From Proluteimonas flavola (GTDB lineage: Bacteria > Pseudomonadota > Gammaproteobacteria > Xanthomonadales > Xanthomonadaceae): DNA of 64,000 nucleotides. The translations under genes and the position numbers were made by a program. Below the pieces are notes generated by a model. The model was not told the origin of the DNA. It ran no database searches and saw nothing but the letters and a program-made list of their open reading frames with translations. Numbering within the stretch: position 1 is the stretch's first letter; each line of letters begins with the position of its first letter. Below, one piece after another: positions 38,562 through 48,646 of this stretch. The stretch lies in assembly GCF_021191705.1 (NCBI RefSeq), contig NZ_JAIWPU010000009.1:119874-183873 (forward strand). The letters are read 5' to 3'.

Positions 38562-38987
38562 ATGGCGCTCGAGCGCACTCTTTCCATCGTCAAGCCCGAT
38601 GCCGTTGCCAAGAACGTCATCGGCGAGATCTATTCCCGCTTCGAAAAGGCCGGCCTGAAGATCGTGGCCGCCAAGTACAAGCAGCTGACCCGTGAGGAAG
38701 CCGAAGGCTTCTACGCCGTGCACAAGGAGCGTCCGTTCTTCGGTGCGCTGGTCGAGTTCATGACTTCCGGCCCGGTGATGATCCAGGCCCTGGAAGGCGA
38801 GAACGCCGTGGCCGCGCACCGCGACCTGCTGGGCGCCACCAATCCGAAGGACGCCGCGCCGGGCACGATCCGCGCCGACTTCGCCGACTCCATCGACGCC
38901 AACGCTGCCCACGGTTCGGACTCGGTCGAGAACGCGCAGACCGAGATCGCGTACTTCTTCAAGAACGACGAAGTCATTTCCCGCTGA
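38562..38987 (+). CDS. ndk: Nucleoside diphosphate kinase
   Basis: A 141-residue enzyme that transfers gamma-phosphate among nucleoside di- and triphosphates. N-terminal [13 protein letters not shown] and [16 protein letters not shown] match, and the phosphorylated His is in NAAHGSDS near the C-terminus. FFKNDEV ends the typical fold. Length is standard. An upstream in-frame ATG would add 31 residues running through the leader hairpin and is rejected. GGAGAACACCAG before the ATG provides the ribosome site. rlmN follows after 11 bases. Confidence 0.98.
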   Translation: MALERTLSIVKPDAVAKNVIGEIYSRFEKAGLKIVAAKYKQLTREEAEGFYAVHKERPFFGALVEFMTSGPVMIQALEGENAVAAHRDLLGATNPKDAAPGTIRADFADSIDANAAHGSDSVENAQTEIAYFFKNDEVISR

Positions 38988-38998
38988 GTAATGCCATC

Positions 38999-40171
38999 GT
39001 GACCGAGGTCGCCATCGACGCCACCGTCGCCAAGCAGAACCTGCTCGACCTCGACCGCGAGGGACTGGAGCGCTTTTTCGCCGAGACCCTCGGCGAAAAG
39101 CGCTTCCGTGCCCACCAGATCATGAAGTGGATCCACCACCGCCACGTCACCGACTTCAACGAAATGACCGACCTGGGCAAGGCGCTGCGCGCCAAGCTCG
39201 AGGCGCATGCCGAAGTCCGCGTGCCGCAGATCCAGTTCGAGAAGCCCTCCACCGACGGCACCCACAAGTGGCTGCTGGCGATGGACGGCAAGAACGCGAT
39301 CGAGACCGTCTACATCCCCGACAAGTCGCGCGGCACGCTGTGCGTGTCCTCGCAGGTCGGCTGCGCGCTCAATTGCCAGTTCTGTTCCACCGCGACCCAG
39401 GGCTTCAACCGCAACCTGTCGACCGCCGAGATCATCGGCCAGGTCTGGGTGGCGGCCAGGCATCTGGGCAACGTGCCGCACAAGCAGCGCCGCCTGACCA
39501 ATGTCGTGATGATGGGCATGGGCGAGCCGCTGATGAATTTCGACAACGTCGTCCGCGCGATGAGCATCATGCGCGACGACCTGGGCTACGGCCTGGCGAA
39601 CAAGCGCGTCACGCTGTCGACCGCCGGCATGGTGCCGATGATCGACAGGCTGGCCGAAGTCAGCGACGTGTCGCTGGCGGTGTCGCTGCACGCGGCCAAC
39701 GACGCACTGCGCACCGAGCTGGTGCCGCTCAACAGGAAGTACCCGATCGCCGAGCTGATGGAAGCCTGCGCGCGCTATGCGCAGCGCAAGCGCGGCGAGT
39801 CGATCACCTTCGAATACACGCTGATGAAGGACGTCAACGACCAGCCGCAGCACGCGCGCGAGCTGGCCCGGCTGATGCGCGATTTCGACAACCGCCTGCA
39901 GATGAAGGACGCGGCGAAGGTCAACCTGATCCCGTTCAACCCGTTCCCGGGCACGCGCTACGCGCGCCCGGACGACGCGACGATCCGCCGGTTCCAGAAG
40001 CTGCTCAACGAATCCGGCCGTATCGCGCCGGTGCGCCGGACCCGCGGCGACGACATCGATGCCGCCTGCGGCCAGCTCAAGGGCCAGGTCGCCGACCGCA
40101 CGCGCCGCCAGGCCGAACATCTCAAGCGTCTCGAAGCGCAGGGCGGTCCGGGTGTCGATGCGGCGGCCTGA
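38999..40171 (+). CDS. rlmN: 23S rRNA/tRNA (adenine-C2) methyltransferase RlmN
   Basis: A 390-residue radical-SAM methyltransferase that makes 2-methyladenosine at A2503 of 23S rRNA and A37 of some tRNAs. The CxxxCxxC cluster motif is [27 protein letters not shown], the TLSTAGMVP strand and [10 protein letters not shown] are all family marks. The two cysteines of the methyl-transfer mechanism are expected; the last is in [10 protein letters not shown] at the C-terminus. The start is GTG. The end overlaps pilW by 14 bases. Confidence 0.97.
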   Translation: MTEVAIDATVAKQNLLDLDREGLERFFAETLGEKRFRAHQIMKWIHHRHVTDFNEMTDLGKALRAKLEAHAEVRVPQIQFEKPSTDGTHKWLLAMDGKNAIETVYIPDKSRGTLCVSSQVGCALNCQFCSTATQGFNRNLSTAEIIGQVWVAARHLGNVPHKQRRLTNVVMMGMGEPLMNFDNVVRAMSIMRDDLGYGLANKRVTLSTAGMVPMIDRLAEVSDVSLAVSLHAANDALRTELVPLNRKYPIAELMEACARYAQRKRGESITFEYTLMKDVNDQPQHARELARLMRDFDNRLQMKDAAKVNLIPFNPFPGTRYARPDDATIRRFQKLLNESGRIAPVRRTRGDDIDAACGQLKGQVADRTRRQAEHLKRLEAQGGPGVDAAA

Positions 40172-40970
40172 GGCTGCCGTCCTCGTTGTCCTCTTGCTGG
40201 CGGTGGCCGGCTGTTCACGCCTCGATTTCGTCAAACCCAGCGCCAAGAGCAATTTCCGCCCGGATCAGCGCACCTACGAAACCCGTGGCAATGCGGAGTT
40301 CCGTCGCGGTGAGGCGGCGCGCAGCCAGCTGGCACTCGCTTCGCGCGAGTTCGAGGCCGGCAATTTCGACGCCGCAGCCAGCGCCGCGCGCGGCGCGCTG
40401 AAAGGCGAGGGCACGGCTGCCGACGCCAATACGCTGCTGGCGGTGATCGAAGACCGCCGGGGCCGCGGCGCCCAGGCCGGGGGCTACTACAAGGCCGCGG
40501 CCGAGCGCGCGCCGGACCAGGGCGCCTACCTCAACAACTACGGCACCTGGCTGTGCCGCAATGGCCGGGCGACCGATGCGCTGGCGTATTTCGACGCCGC
40601 GGTGCGCGATCCGGCCTATGGCGATCCGTCCGGCGCGCTGGCCAATGCCGGCGCCTGTGCGATGACCGCAGGGGAGACGGCGCGCGTCGAACGCGACCTG
40701 CGCGCGTCGCTGGAGCTCGATCCGGAGAACGTCGTCGCGCTCGAAGCGATGTCGCGCTACCTCATCGGCGAGCATCGTTATTTCGATGCGCGGGCTTTTT
40801 CGCAACGACGGCTTGCCGCCGCCCCCGCAACTACGGCAGCATTGCAGCTTGCGGTGCAGATCGAGACCGCGCTCGGCGACACAGGGGCCGCCGACCGATA
40901 CCAGCGACGCTTGCGGACGGAGTTTCCGTCTGCGCCGAACCTACAGCCAAGGGAAACCAGTCCACCATGA
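40158..40970 (+). CDS. pilW: Type IV pilus biogenesis/stability lipoprotein PilW (PilF)
   Basis: A 270-residue lipoprotein with TPR repeats that helps the PilQ secretin assemble in the outer membrane. The lipobox is VAGC after VLVVLLLA. The repeats include [20 protein letters not shown], which is distinctive for PilW/PilF. The rlmN-pilW-rodZ order is the standard one. The start overlaps rlmN by 14 bases. A GTG two codons upstream is an alternative. The stop overlaps the rodZ start (ATGA). Confidence 0.9.
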   Translation: MRRPEAAVLVVLLLAVAGCSRLDFVKPSAKSNFRPDQRTYETRGNAEFRRGEAARSQLALASREFEAGNFDAAASAARGALKGEGTAADANTLLAVIEDRRGRGAQAGGYYKAAAERAPDQGAYLNNYGTWLCRNGRATDALAYFDAAVRDPAYGDPSGALANAGACAMTAGETARVERDLRASLELDPENVVALEAMSRYLIGEHRYFDARAFSQRRLAAAPATTAALQLAVQIETALGDTGAADRYQRRLRTEFPSAPNLQPRETSPP

Positions 40971-41800
40971 GTTCTTCGAACCAGACCATGCCAGCGTCTT
41001 CGCCTGGGGTCGGAGAACGTCTGCGCGATGCGCGCATGGAGGCCGGGCTGACGGTCGCCGATATCGCCGCCCGGCTGCGCATGCAACTGCGGGTCGTCGA
41101 AGCGCTCGAAGCCGAAGACTGGGTCCGTCTCGGCGCGCCGGTGTTCATCCGCGGTCAGTTGCGCAGCTATCTGCGCCTGCTGAAACTGCCCGAATCGCTG
41201 GCCGACGGCGTGTCCGACGCCAATGTACGTCCGCCCGAACTCACGCCGCGCACCTACACCCCGCCGATGCAGCGCATGCTCGACAAGGCCATGGGCCGCG
41301 CTGTGTACGTGGTGATCACCGCGCTGATCGCGGTGCCGGTCTGGGTGGCGACGCGTTCGCAGGTCGACAACAGCCGGCCGGGGGAAATCGCCTCGCTGGG
41401 TCTGGACGGCAACATCGAGAGTCCCGCGGAGGACTCGCGTCCCGCGCGTCCGACACCGGTGACCGCCTCGCTCGGCGCGTTGCCCAAGCGTGCGCCGGCC
41501 GTACCGACCGCGCCCGAATCCGACACGCAGGCCAGCACCGGCCTGGTGATGCGCTTCAGTGGCGACAGCTGGATCGAGGTGATCGGTCCCGATGGCGCGC
41601 AGGTCGAGCAGGCCCTCGTGCAGGCCGGTCAGGAACGCCGCTTCGAAGCGGGCACCGTCAGCCGCGTCAAGCTCGGCAATGCCAACGCGGTCGAAGTGTC
41701 GAGAGGTGGGGACGTTCAGGATCTGTCCCGGTTCCAGCGGGCCAACGTGGCACGCTTTACGGTATCCTCCGACGGCGCGCTGGCGCCGGCTTCCGAGTAA
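40967..41800 (+). CDS. rodZ: Cell-shape protein RodZ
   Basis: A 277-residue inner-membrane protein linking MreB to the cell-wall elongation machine. The N-terminal helix-turn-helix (GERLRDARMEAGLTVADIAARL...FIRGQLRSYLRLL) is the cytosolic MreB-binding part. A single membrane segment (VYVVITALIAVPVWVA) follows, then a Pro/Ala-rich linker and a periplasmic beta domain (STGLVMRFSGDSWIEVIGPDG). Translation is coupled to pilW by ATGA overlap. Size fits. Confidence 0.93.
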   Translation: MSSSNQTMPASSPGVGERLRDARMEAGLTVADIAARLRMQLRVVEALEAEDWVRLGAPVFIRGQLRSYLRLLKLPESLADGVSDANVRPPELTPRTYTPPMQRMLDKAMGRAVYVVITALIAVPVWVATRSQVDNSRPGEIASLGLDGNIESPAEDSRPARPTPVTASLGALPKRAPAVPTAPESDTQASTGLVMRFSGDSWIEVIGPDGAQVEQALVQAGQERRFEAGTVSRVKLGNANAVEVSRGGDVQDLSRFQRANVARFTVSSDGALAPASE

Positions 41801-41904
41801 TTCCGGGCGACCGCGCCGGGTTCCGGACGACCGCATCGATGCGGGGTCCCGCGATCCTTCTTTCATCCGTTTGACCCGCCTTCGACAGCGGGCGTAGAGA
41901 CCAT

Positions 41905-42537
41905 ATGGCGATTGACGAGTTGCTGGACGAACGCGAGCAGGGGGAGCGGGTCAAGGCCTGGCTTCGCGACAACGCTCTGGGCCTGGTGGGTGGCCTGCTG
42001 GTCGGCGCCGCGCTCATCGGTGGCTGGCAGTACTGGAAGAACCGCACCCATACGCAGGCGGTCGAGCAGCACTCGGCCTACCAGACCGCGCTGCTGGACA
42101 TCCGCGCCGGCGAGCTCGACAAGGCCTCGCAGACGGTGGCCGGCCTGCCGGATACCGCGTACAGCGAACTGGCCGCGTTGCAACTGGCCAAGGCGCAGGT
42201 CGACAAGGGCGATCGCGATGCCGCGATCGCGACGCTCGAGGCCGTCAAGGGCGCCGAGCCCGGTGTGGCGGCGGTCGTCCAGCAGCGTCTCGCGCGCCTG
42301 TTGACCGATGCCGGTCGCGGCGAAGATGCGGTCAAGCTGCTCGCCGGTGCCGACGATGCGGTCTCGCTGGAAGCCCGCGGCGACGCGCATTTCGCACTCA
42401 AGCAGAACGAACAGGCCCGCGCGGATTACGCGCAGGCCCTGCGCCAGCTCGACAGCGCCGCGCAACAGCGTGGCCTCGTCGAACTCAAGCTTTCCGAAGT
42501 CGGCGGCACGCCGGACGAACCCGAGGTTGAATCCTGA
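41905..42537 (+). CDS. yfgM: YfgM family protein (periplasmic chaperone/ancillary Sec subunit)
   Basis: A 210-residue membrane-anchored TPR protein. The N-terminal cytosolic stretch AIDELLDEREQGERVKAWL and one membrane segment (NALGLVGGLLVGAALIGGWQYW) precede periplasmic TPR repeats. In E. coli YfgM partners PpiD at SecYEG and helps outer-membrane protein folding. It is directly followed by bamB, with stop and start sharing TGATG, as in many gammaproteobacteria. ispG and hisS, which often precede yfgM, are missing here. Confidence 0.93.
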   Translation: MAIDELLDEREQGERVKAWLRDNALGLVGGLLVGAALIGGWQYWKNRTHTQAVEQHSAYQTALLDIRAGELDKASQTVAGLPDTAYSELAALQLAKAQVDKGDRDAAIATLEAVKGAEPGVAAVVQQRLARLLTDAGRGEDAVKLLAGADDAVSLEARGDAHFALKQNEQARADYAQALRQLDSAAQQRGLVELKLSEVGGTPDEPEVES

Positions 42538-43757
42538 TGACCGACCAGACTGCGCGTGGCGCGTCTTCCCATGCGCCGAACCGCCTCGTGCGCATCGCGG
42601 CGATCGCGCTCTGCGTGATGACCGTCACCGGCTGCAGCACCGTGCGCGGCTGGTTCGGCAACAGCGAGAAGGCCAACGCCAAGGCGCTGTCCGAGCCAGC
42701 GCCGTTGACCGACATCACCGAGACGGTGCGCGTGTCGCGCCTGTGGTCGGCGAATGCCGGCAAGGGCGAAGGCCGTCTCGGCGTGCGCCAGTCGCCGGCC
42801 GTGGCCGATGGCCGCGTCTATGTCGCCGCGATCAAGGGCGGCGTGCGCGCGTTCGACCTGCAGACTGGTGCCTCGGTGTGGCGCTACGACTCGGATCTGC
42901 GTCTGAGCGGCGGCCCCGGCGTCGGCGAGGGCCTGGTCGTGGCCGGCAGCCTCGACGGCGAAGTGGTTGCGCTGGATGCGGCCACCGGCGCGGAGCGCTG
43001 GACCGCCAAGGTCTCCAACGAAGTCATCGCCGCGCCCGCGATCGGGCAGGGCGTCGTGCTGGTGCGCTCCAACGACGGCCGCGTGACCGCGTTCGACGTC
43101 GCCAGTGGCGAGCGTCGCTGGTTCTGGGTGCGCGAGCTGCCGTCGCTGACCGTGCGCGGCAACGACGCGCCGGTGCTCGGCCCGGGCTTCGTGTTCGTCG
43201 GCAACGACGACGGCACCATCGCGGCGCTGTCGCTGTCCGACGGCCGCACGCTTTGGGAGCAGGCGGTCGCCCAGCCCGACGGCCGCACCGAACTCGAACG
43301 CATGTCCGACGTCGACGGCACCCCGGTGCTCGACGACGCCGTCCTGTTCGCCAGCAGCTACCGGCACCGCACGATGGCGCTCGAAGGCCCGAGCGGCCGT
43401 CCGTTGTGGGTCAGCGAGCACGGCGGTGCCAACCGTCCGGGCCTGTCGCCGCAACGTGTGGTCGTGACCGATTCCAACGGCACTGTCTGGGCCCTCGACA
43501 AGTACAGCGGCACGGCCGTGTGGCAGCAGCCGGCGCTGGCACGCCGCAACCTGACCGGCGCGGCGATCCAGGGCGATTACGCCGTGGTCGGCGACCTCGA
43601 CGGCTACCTGCACTGGATGCGTCTCGACGACGGCGAATTCGTCGCCCGCGAGCGCGCCGGTCGCGATCCGATCCGCGGCGCGCTGGTCGTCGCCGATGGC
43701 GTGCTGGTGGTCCAGAACGTCGACGGCAACGTCACCGCCTGGCGCCTGGCCCAGTAA
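42537..43757 (+). CDS. bamB: Outer-membrane protein assembly factor BamB
   Basis: A 406-residue outer-membrane lipoprotein of the BAM complex. The signal peptide ends in the lipobox VTGC. The mature part is an eight-bladed propeller with repeated PQQ-type blades, for example VYVAAIKGGVRAFDLQTGASVWRY and VVALDAATGAERW. BamB supports folding and insertion of beta-barrel proteins. It is coupled to yfgM and followed by a strong hairpin before der. Confidence 0.95.
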   Translation: MTDQTARGASSHAPNRLVRIAAIALCVMTVTGCSTVRGWFGNSEKANAKALSEPAPLTDITETVRVSRLWSANAGKGEGRLGVRQSPAVADGRVYVAAIKGGVRAFDLQTGASVWRYDSDLRLSGGPGVGEGLVVAGSLDGEVVALDAATGAERWTAKVSNEVIAAPAIGQGVVLVRSNDGRVTAFDVASGERRWFWVRELPSLTVRGNDAPVLGPGFVFVGNDDGTIAALSLSDGRTLWEQAVAQPDGRTELERMSDVDGTPVLDDAVLFASSYRHRTMALEGPSGRPLWVSEHGGANRPGLSPQRVVVTDSNGTVWALDKYSGTAVWQQPALARRNLTGAAIQGDYAVVGDLDGYLHWMRLDDGEFVARERAGRDPIRGALVVADGVLVVQNVDGNVTAWRLAQ

Positions 43758-43781
43758 TTCAGCTGCAAGTGCAACAATGAC

Positions 43782-43810
43782 GGCCCCGGGCAGTCCACCT
43801 GCCCGGGGCC
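43782..43810 (+). terminator. Hairpin between bamB and der
   Basis: Perfect 11-base arms GGCCCCGGGCA and TGCCCGGGGCC with a 7-base loop, followed by TTGTG. It is strong but with a poor U-run; der may be partly separated from bamB. Confidence 0.65.
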
Positions 43811-43868
43811 TTGTGCGTACGGGCCTACCCGCGCAACACGCAACACCCATTCGAACGGAATCCGCCCC

Positions 43869-45281
43869 ATGCTTCCCCTCGTCGCCCTCGTGGGCCGCCC
43901 CAACGTCGGCAAATCGACGCTGTTCAACGCGCTGACCCGCACCCGCGACGCGCTCGTCCATGACGAGCCGGGCGTCACACGTGACCGCCATTACGGCGTA
44001 TGCCGGCTCAATCCCGACGTGCCGTTCGCGCTGGTCGACACCGGCGGCATCGCCGGCGAGAACATCCATCTCGAACACGAGGGGCTGGCCGGCCCGACCG
44101 CGAAGCAGTCGCGCGCCGCGGCCGGGGAAGCCGACCTCGTGCTGTTCGTCGTCGACGGCCGCGAAGGCGCGTCGGCGCTCGACGACGAGATCCTGCGCTG
44201 GCTGCGCAAGATCGACAAACCCACGTTCCTGGTCATCAACAAGACCGACGGGCTCGATGCGCGCGCGGCCGAGGCCGACTTCTCGCGCTACGGCTTCTCC
44301 GACACGCATGCGATCTCGTCGGCGCACCGCCACGGCATCGACGAGCTGGTCGACGAGATCCTCGAAAGGCTGCCGGAAACGGGCCAGTCCGAGCAGCTCG
44401 ACAGCGATCCCGAACGCGTCCGCGTAACCTTCGTCGGCCGCCCGAACGTGGGCAAGTCGACCCTGGTCAACCGCATCCTCGGCGAGGAGCGGATGATCGC
44501 CTCCGAAGTTGCCGGCACCACGCGCGATTCGATCGAGGTCGATCTCGAACGCGACGGCCGCAAGTACCGGCTGGTCGACACCGCCGGCATCCGCCGCAAG
44601 TCCAAGGTGGACGAGGCTGTCGAGACGTTCTCCATCATCAAGACGCTGCAGGCGATCGAGCATTCGCAGGTGTCGGTGGTGATGATCGACGCCAGCGAGG
44701 GCGTGACCGACCAGGACGCCAGCGTGCTCGGCGCGGTGCTCGATTCGGGCCGCGCCCTCGTCGTCGCGGTCAACAAGTGGGACGGCCTGACCGACTACCA
44801 GCGCGAGCAGACCGAAGCGCTGCTGTCGCGCAAACTGGCATTCGTGCCGTGGGCCGAAGCGGTGCGCATCAGCGCCAAGCACGGCTCGGGCCTGCGCGAA
44901 CTGTTCCAGGCGATCCACCGCGCGCATGCGTCGGCCAACTACACGTTCGGCACCTCGGAAGTTACCAGGGCGCTCGAGATCGCCTACGAGACCAATCCGC
45001 CGCCGGTCGTGCGCGGCCACGCGCCGAAACTGCGTTACGCGCATCCGGGCGGCGAGAACCCGCCGACGATCATCGTCCACGGCAACCGCCTGCGGACGCT
45101 GCCCGACAGCTACAAGCGCTATCTGGAGAACTTCTTCCGCAAGCGCTTCAAACTCGTCGGCACGCCGGTGCGCTTCCTGTTTCGCGAGGGCGACAACCCC
45201 TACAAGGACAAGAAGAACGTGCTCAACGACCGCCAATTGGCGAAGAAGAAGCGGCTGATCCGGCACGTCAAGCGCAAGTGA
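43869..45281 (+). CDS. der: Ribosome-associated GTPase Der (EngA)
   Basis: A 470-residue GTPase with two G domains in tandem, needed for 50S subunit maturation. The P-loops are [12 protein letters not shown] and [12 protein letters not shown]. The switch II motifs are DTGG and DTAG, the base-recognition motifs NKTD and NKWD. The C-terminal KH-like domain includes [19 protein letters not shown]. All nucleotide-binding residues are intact. The stop overlaps the mobA GTG start (GTGA). Confidence 0.97.
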   Translation: MLPLVALVGRPNVGKSTLFNALTRTRDALVHDEPGVTRDRHYGVCRLNPDVPFALVDTGGIAGENIHLEHEGLAGPTAKQSRAAAGEADLVLFVVDGREGASALDDEILRWLRKIDKPTFLVINKTDGLDARAAEADFSRYGFSDTHAISSAHRHGIDELVDEILERLPETGQSEQLDSDPERVRVTFVGRPNVGKSTLVNRILGEERMIASEVAGTTRDSIEVDLERDGRKYRLVDTAGIRRKSKVDEAVETFSIIKTLQAIEHSQVSVVMIDASEGVTDQDASVLGAVLDSGRALVVAVNKWDGLTDYQREQTEALLSRKLAFVPWAEAVRISAKHGSGLRELFQAIHRAHASANYTFGTSEVTRALEIAYETNPPPVVRGHAPKLRYAHPGGENPPTIIVHGNRLRTLPDSYKRYLENFFRKRFKLVGTPVRFLFREGDNPYKDKKNVLNDRQLAKKKRLIRHVKRK

Positions 45282-45865
45282 TCCCATCGCCGTCCCGCGA
45301 CACGCTGACCGTCGGCCTGCTGGCCGGCGGCCGCGCGACGCGGCTCGGCGGCCTGGACAAGGCCTGGCTGATGCGCGATGGCGTGTCGCAGGTCGAACGA
45401 CTCCGCGACCGGTTCGCCGCGCATGCGTCGCGCGTGCGGGTCAGCGCCAATCGCGACCTGCCGCGTTATGCCGCCGCAGGCATCGACGCGATCCCGGATC
45501 GTCATCCGGAAACCGGCCCCTTGTCCGGCCTCGACGCGCTCGCGGCTGCCGCCACGACACCGTGGCTGTTCACGCTGCCGGTGGATGCGCTGCATGTCGA
45601 TGCAGCGGTGCTGGCGCGCTTGATCGATGCAGCCGGCGACACCGGCGCGAGCGCAGAGGATGACGACGGCCTGCAGCCGCTGGTCGCGCTGTGGCCGGTG
45701 GCCGCATTGCGCGTGGCCGCTGCCGACGCACTGACCGGCGACGATTTCTCCGTGCGCGGCCTGCAGCGCGCACTCGGCATGCGGACGTTGCGCTTCGCGC
45801 AGGTCCGCTTCGGCAACCTCAATACGCCCGACGATCTGGTCCGGGCCGGAGTCACCCATGACTGA
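45278..45865 (+). CDS. mobA: Molybdenum cofactor guanylyltransferase MobA
   Basis: A 195-residue nucleotidyltransferase that adds GMP to molybdopterin to form the MGD cofactor used by bacterial molybdoenzymes. The nucleotide-binding motif is [30 protein letters not shown] and a C-terminal [10 protein letters not shown] match the family. The Gly-rich loop is [11 protein letters not shown] where the common form has LAGGRSxRMGG. The start is GTG, overlapping der. The gene overlaps moeA by 8 bases, so mobA and moeA are one unit. Confidence 0.9.
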   Translation: MIPSPSRDTLTVGLLAGGRATRLGGLDKAWLMRDGVSQVERLRDRFAAHASRVRVSANRDLPRYAAAGIDAIPDRHPETGPLSGLDALAAAATTPWLFTLPVDALHVDAAVLARLIDAAGDTGASAEDDDGLQPLVALWPVAALRVAAADALTGDDFSVRGLQRALGMRTLRFAQVRFGNLNTPDDLVRAGVTHD

Positions 45866-47090
45866 GCCCACGTTCCCGTTCCGCGTGCCGTTCGACGAGG
45901 CCTGCGGGATCGTCGATGCCGTCGCCGCCGAGCGGCGCCTGCAGCCGCAGACGGTCTCGCTGTCGCGCGCGCATGGCCATGTGCTGGCGCGCGATGTCGT
46001 CGCGACGCTGCCGCAGCCGCCGTTCGACAACTCGGCGATGGATGGCTTCGCGCTGCGCCATGCCGATCTCGCGGCCGACGGCGCGCCGACGCGCCTGCGC
46101 CTGACCGGCGAGCAGTTCGCCGGCCCCGATGCGGCGCTGACCGTCGAGTCGGGCACCTGCGTGCGCATCACCACCGGCGCGCCGCTGCCGGCCGGCGCCG
46201 ACACGGTGGTGATGAAGGAGAACACCGCGCTCGAAGGCGACGCGGTCATCGTGCAGATCGCGCCCAAGCCCGGCCAGCACGTGCGCCGCGCCGGCGAGGA
46301 TTCGCGGGTCGGCGATCTGTTGCTGCGCGCGGGCGACACAGTGACGCCGGCGCGCATCGGCCTCGCGGCTTCACAGGGTCTTGCGCAACTGGACGTGGTG
46401 CGACGACCGACGGTCGCGGTGTTCGCGACGGGCGACGAACTCGTCGAGCCCGGCATGTCGCTCGGTCCCGGTCAGATCTACAACTCCAACCGCGACCAGC
46501 TGATGGCGCTGCTGCGCGCCGAAGGTCTGGAGCCGGTCGCGTTCCCGACGCTGCCCGACGACGCGGCGCAGGTCACCTCCGCGCTGCGCCACGCCGGCGA
46601 GGCCTTCGACCTGGTGCTGACCTGCGGCGGCGTGTCCGCCGGCGAGAAGGACCTGCTGCCCGAGCTGCTGCAGCGCCGCGGCCGCGTGCGGGTGTGGAAG
46701 GTGATGATGAAACCCGGCATGCCGCTGCTGCTCGCGGAAGGCGACACGCTCGGGCCTTCGCTGTTCCTGTGCCTGCCGGGCAATCCGGTCTCGGTCCTCG
46801 CGACCTGGCTCGCGCTGGGGCGTCGTCTGGTCGACGGCCTGCAGGGCAGGGCGCCGCGGGCCCTGCGCCGCGCGCGATTGGCCTCGGACTGGACCAAGAT
46901 GCACGAACGCCTCGAACTGCTGCGCGGCCGCTGGTGGATCGACGACGACGGCATCTCGTGGGTCGAGCCGAATCCCGCCGACGGCTCGCACCGCATGCTG
47001 GCCGCGGCGGATTCGGATGCGCTGATCGTGCTCGACGCGGGACCGCGCGCGTACGCGACGGGCACGCCGGTCGATGTGCTGCCGTACTGA
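45858..47090 (+). CDS. moeA: Molybdopterin molybdenumtransferase MoeA
   Basis: A 410-residue enzyme that inserts molybdate into adenylated molybdopterin. The conserved N-terminal NSAMDGFALR, then RITTGAPLPAGADTVV, and the MogA-like fold with FATGDELV and TCGGVSAGEKD are present. LPGNPVSVLATW, near the C-terminus, is part of the active site. Length is normal. The two REP doublets follow the stop. Confidence 0.96.
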   Translation: MTEPTFPFRVPFDEACGIVDAVAAERRLQPQTVSLSRAHGHVLARDVVATLPQPPFDNSAMDGFALRHADLAADGAPTRLRLTGEQFAGPDAALTVESGTCVRITTGAPLPAGADTVVMKENTALEGDAVIVQIAPKPGQHVRRAGEDSRVGDLLLRAGDTVTPARIGLAASQGLAQLDVVRRPTVAVFATGDELVEPGMSLGPGQIYNSNRDQLMALLRAEGLEPVAFPTLPDDAAQVTSALRHAGEAFDLVLTCGGVSAGEKDLLPELLQRRGRVRVWKVMMKPGMPLLLAEGDTLGPSLFLCLPGNPVSVLATWLALGRRLVDGLQGRAPRALRRARLASDWTKMHERLELLRGRWWIDDDGISWVEPNPADGSHRMLAAADSDALIVLDAGPRAYATGTPVDVLPY

Positions 47091-47097
47091 CGCCGCT

Positions 47098-47170
47098 CTG
47101 TAGGAGCCGCGCTTGCGCGCGTCGAGGCTGTCCAGGTGATGCCGTTCGCGCGCAAGCGCGCTCCTACAGG
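47098..47170. repeat. REP doublet 1 between moeA and moeB
   Basis: The arms are TGTAGGAGCCGCGCTTGCGC and its reverse GCGCAAGCGCGCTCCTACAG. The spacer contains GAGGCTGTCCAGGTGATGCC, which is nearly the same as in doublet 2. The left arm has an extra C, unlike the other copies. Confidence 0.85.
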
Positions 47171-47272
47171 GTTGTCGAGTGAGCCGCGCGTTCCGACTCA
47201 AACACGCGGCGCCGAGGCCACGCTGCAGGCGCCCGCGAGGACACGGGGGCACACCGGCGGATGTGCTGCCCG

Positions 47273-47343
47273 TTGTAGGAGCGCGCTCGCGCGCGATGAG
47301 GCTGTCAAGGTGATGCCCTCGCGCGCAAGCGCGCTCCTACAGG
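47273..47343. repeat. REP doublet 2 between moeA and moeB
   Basis: The arms TTGTAGGAGCGCGCTCGCGC and GCGCAAGCGCGCTCCTACAG surround a spacer with GAGGCTGTCAAGGTGATGCC. It is a near copy of doublet 1, about 100 bases away, so the whole unit was duplicated. The bases between the doublets (47171-47272) hold no gene that I can see. Confidence 0.85.
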
Positions 47344-47434
47344 GTCTTCGGGTGATCGGGCGGCAGCCGCGCGTTCCGTCTCGAGCGCGCGCCCAGCGAG
47401 GCGCGGACTCTGCGTTCCGCGCGATAATCCCGCC

Positions 47435-48565
47435 ATGGCCATCCAGGAACTCACGCCGGCCCAGGCCCGGCAACGCCAGCTGCAGGGCGTACGCCTGATC
47501 GACGTGCGCGACGCGCACGAACGCGTGACCGGCATGGCCGAAGGCGCGGCCGGCGTCGATCGCGCGACCCTCGAAGCCGCGCCGCTGGCGCATGCGCCGG
47601 ACCTGCAGGCGCCGCTGCTACTGATCTGCCAGAGCGGTCGCCGCTCCCTGCAGACGGCAGAGACGCTGGCCGCGCTCGGCTACACCGACATCGCATCGAT
47701 CGCTGGCGGCACCAGCGCCTGGCAGGCGGACGGACTGCCGACAGTGCTGCCGGACGGCGATGTCGATCTCGATTTCCACGAGCGCTACTCGCGGCATCTC
47801 AAACTTCCGGAGATCGGCCTCGCCGGGCAGCAGCGGCTTGCCGATGCGACGGTGCTGGTGATCGGCGCCGGTGGCCTGGGTTCGCCGGCCGCGTATTACC
47901 TCGCCGCGGCCGGCGTGGGTACGCTGCGCATCGCCGACGACGATGTCGTCGACCGCAGCAATCTGCAGCGGCAGATCCTGCATGCGGAGGACCGCATCGG
48001 CCAGCCGAAAGTGCAATCGGCGGCGGCGACGCTCGGCGCGCTCAATCCGCGCACGCGCATCGAAGCCATCGCCGAGCGCGTGACCAGCGACAACGTCGAC
48101 CGGCTGCTCGACGGCGTCGATCTGGTGCTCGACGGCGCCGACAATTTCCCGGTGCGCTATCTGCTCAACGATGCCTGTGTGCTGCATGGCGTGCCGCTGG
48201 TCTACGGCGCGGTGCATCGCTTCGACGGGCAGGTCAGCGTGTTCGATGCCGGCCGTCGTCGCGGCGCATGTCCCTGCTATCGCTGCCTGTTTCCCGAACC
48301 GCCGCCGGCGGAAGCCGCGCCGAACTGTTCGGAAGTCGGCGTGCTCGGCGTGCTGCCGGGCGTGGTCGGCCTGCTGCAGGCGACCGAAGCGCTGAAGCTG
48401 CTGCTCGGCATCGGCGCGCCGTTGGCCGGGCGCCTGTTGCAGTTCGACGCGCTGCGCATGCAGTTCCGCGAGACGCGACTGGCGCCCGATCCCGACTGTC
48501 CGGTCTGCGCACCGGGCCGCGCATTCCCCGGCTACATCGACTACGCAGCGTTCTGCGCGGGCTGA
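47435..48565 (+). CDS. moeB: Molybdopterin-synthase adenylyltransferase MoeB with N-terminal rhodanese domain
   Basis: A 376-residue E1-like enzyme. The N-terminal rhodanese domain (1-105) has its Cys in LLLICQSGRRS. The ThiF/MoeB fold (about 115-376) has the ATP loop GAGGLGSPAAYYLAAAG, then DDDVVDRSNLQRQILH, the CxxC zinc pair in CPCYRC and the second pair in CPVC. It adenylates the MoaD C-terminus so that sulfur can be added, and the rhodanese domain could supply the sulfur. In human MOCS3 the rhodanese is at the C-terminus; here it is first. ThiS activation is a possible alternative role. Confidence 0.88.
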   Translation: MAIQELTPAQARQRQLQGVRLIDVRDAHERVTGMAEGAAGVDRATLEAAPLAHAPDLQAPLLLICQSGRRSLQTAETLAALGYTDIASIAGGTSAWQADGLPTVLPDGDVDLDFHERYSRHLKLPEIGLAGQQRLADATVLVIGAGGLGSPAAYYLAAAGVGTLRIADDDVVDRSNLQRQILHAEDRIGQPKVQSAAATLGALNPRTRIEAIAERVTSDNVDRLLDGVDLVLDGADNFPVRYLLNDACVLHGVPLVYGAVHRFDGQVSVFDAGRRRGACPCYRCLFPEPPPAEAAPNCSEVGVLGVLPGVVGLLQATEALKLLLGIGAPLAGRLLQFDALRMQFRETRLAPDPDCPVCAPGRAFPGYIDYAAFCAG

Positions 48566-48646
48566 CCGCGCGAGCGGACCCGCTCTTCACGTGCGGCTGG
48601 GGCACGATGGCGGCCACCGCGCATCCCGCGCGGAATGGACGCCCCG

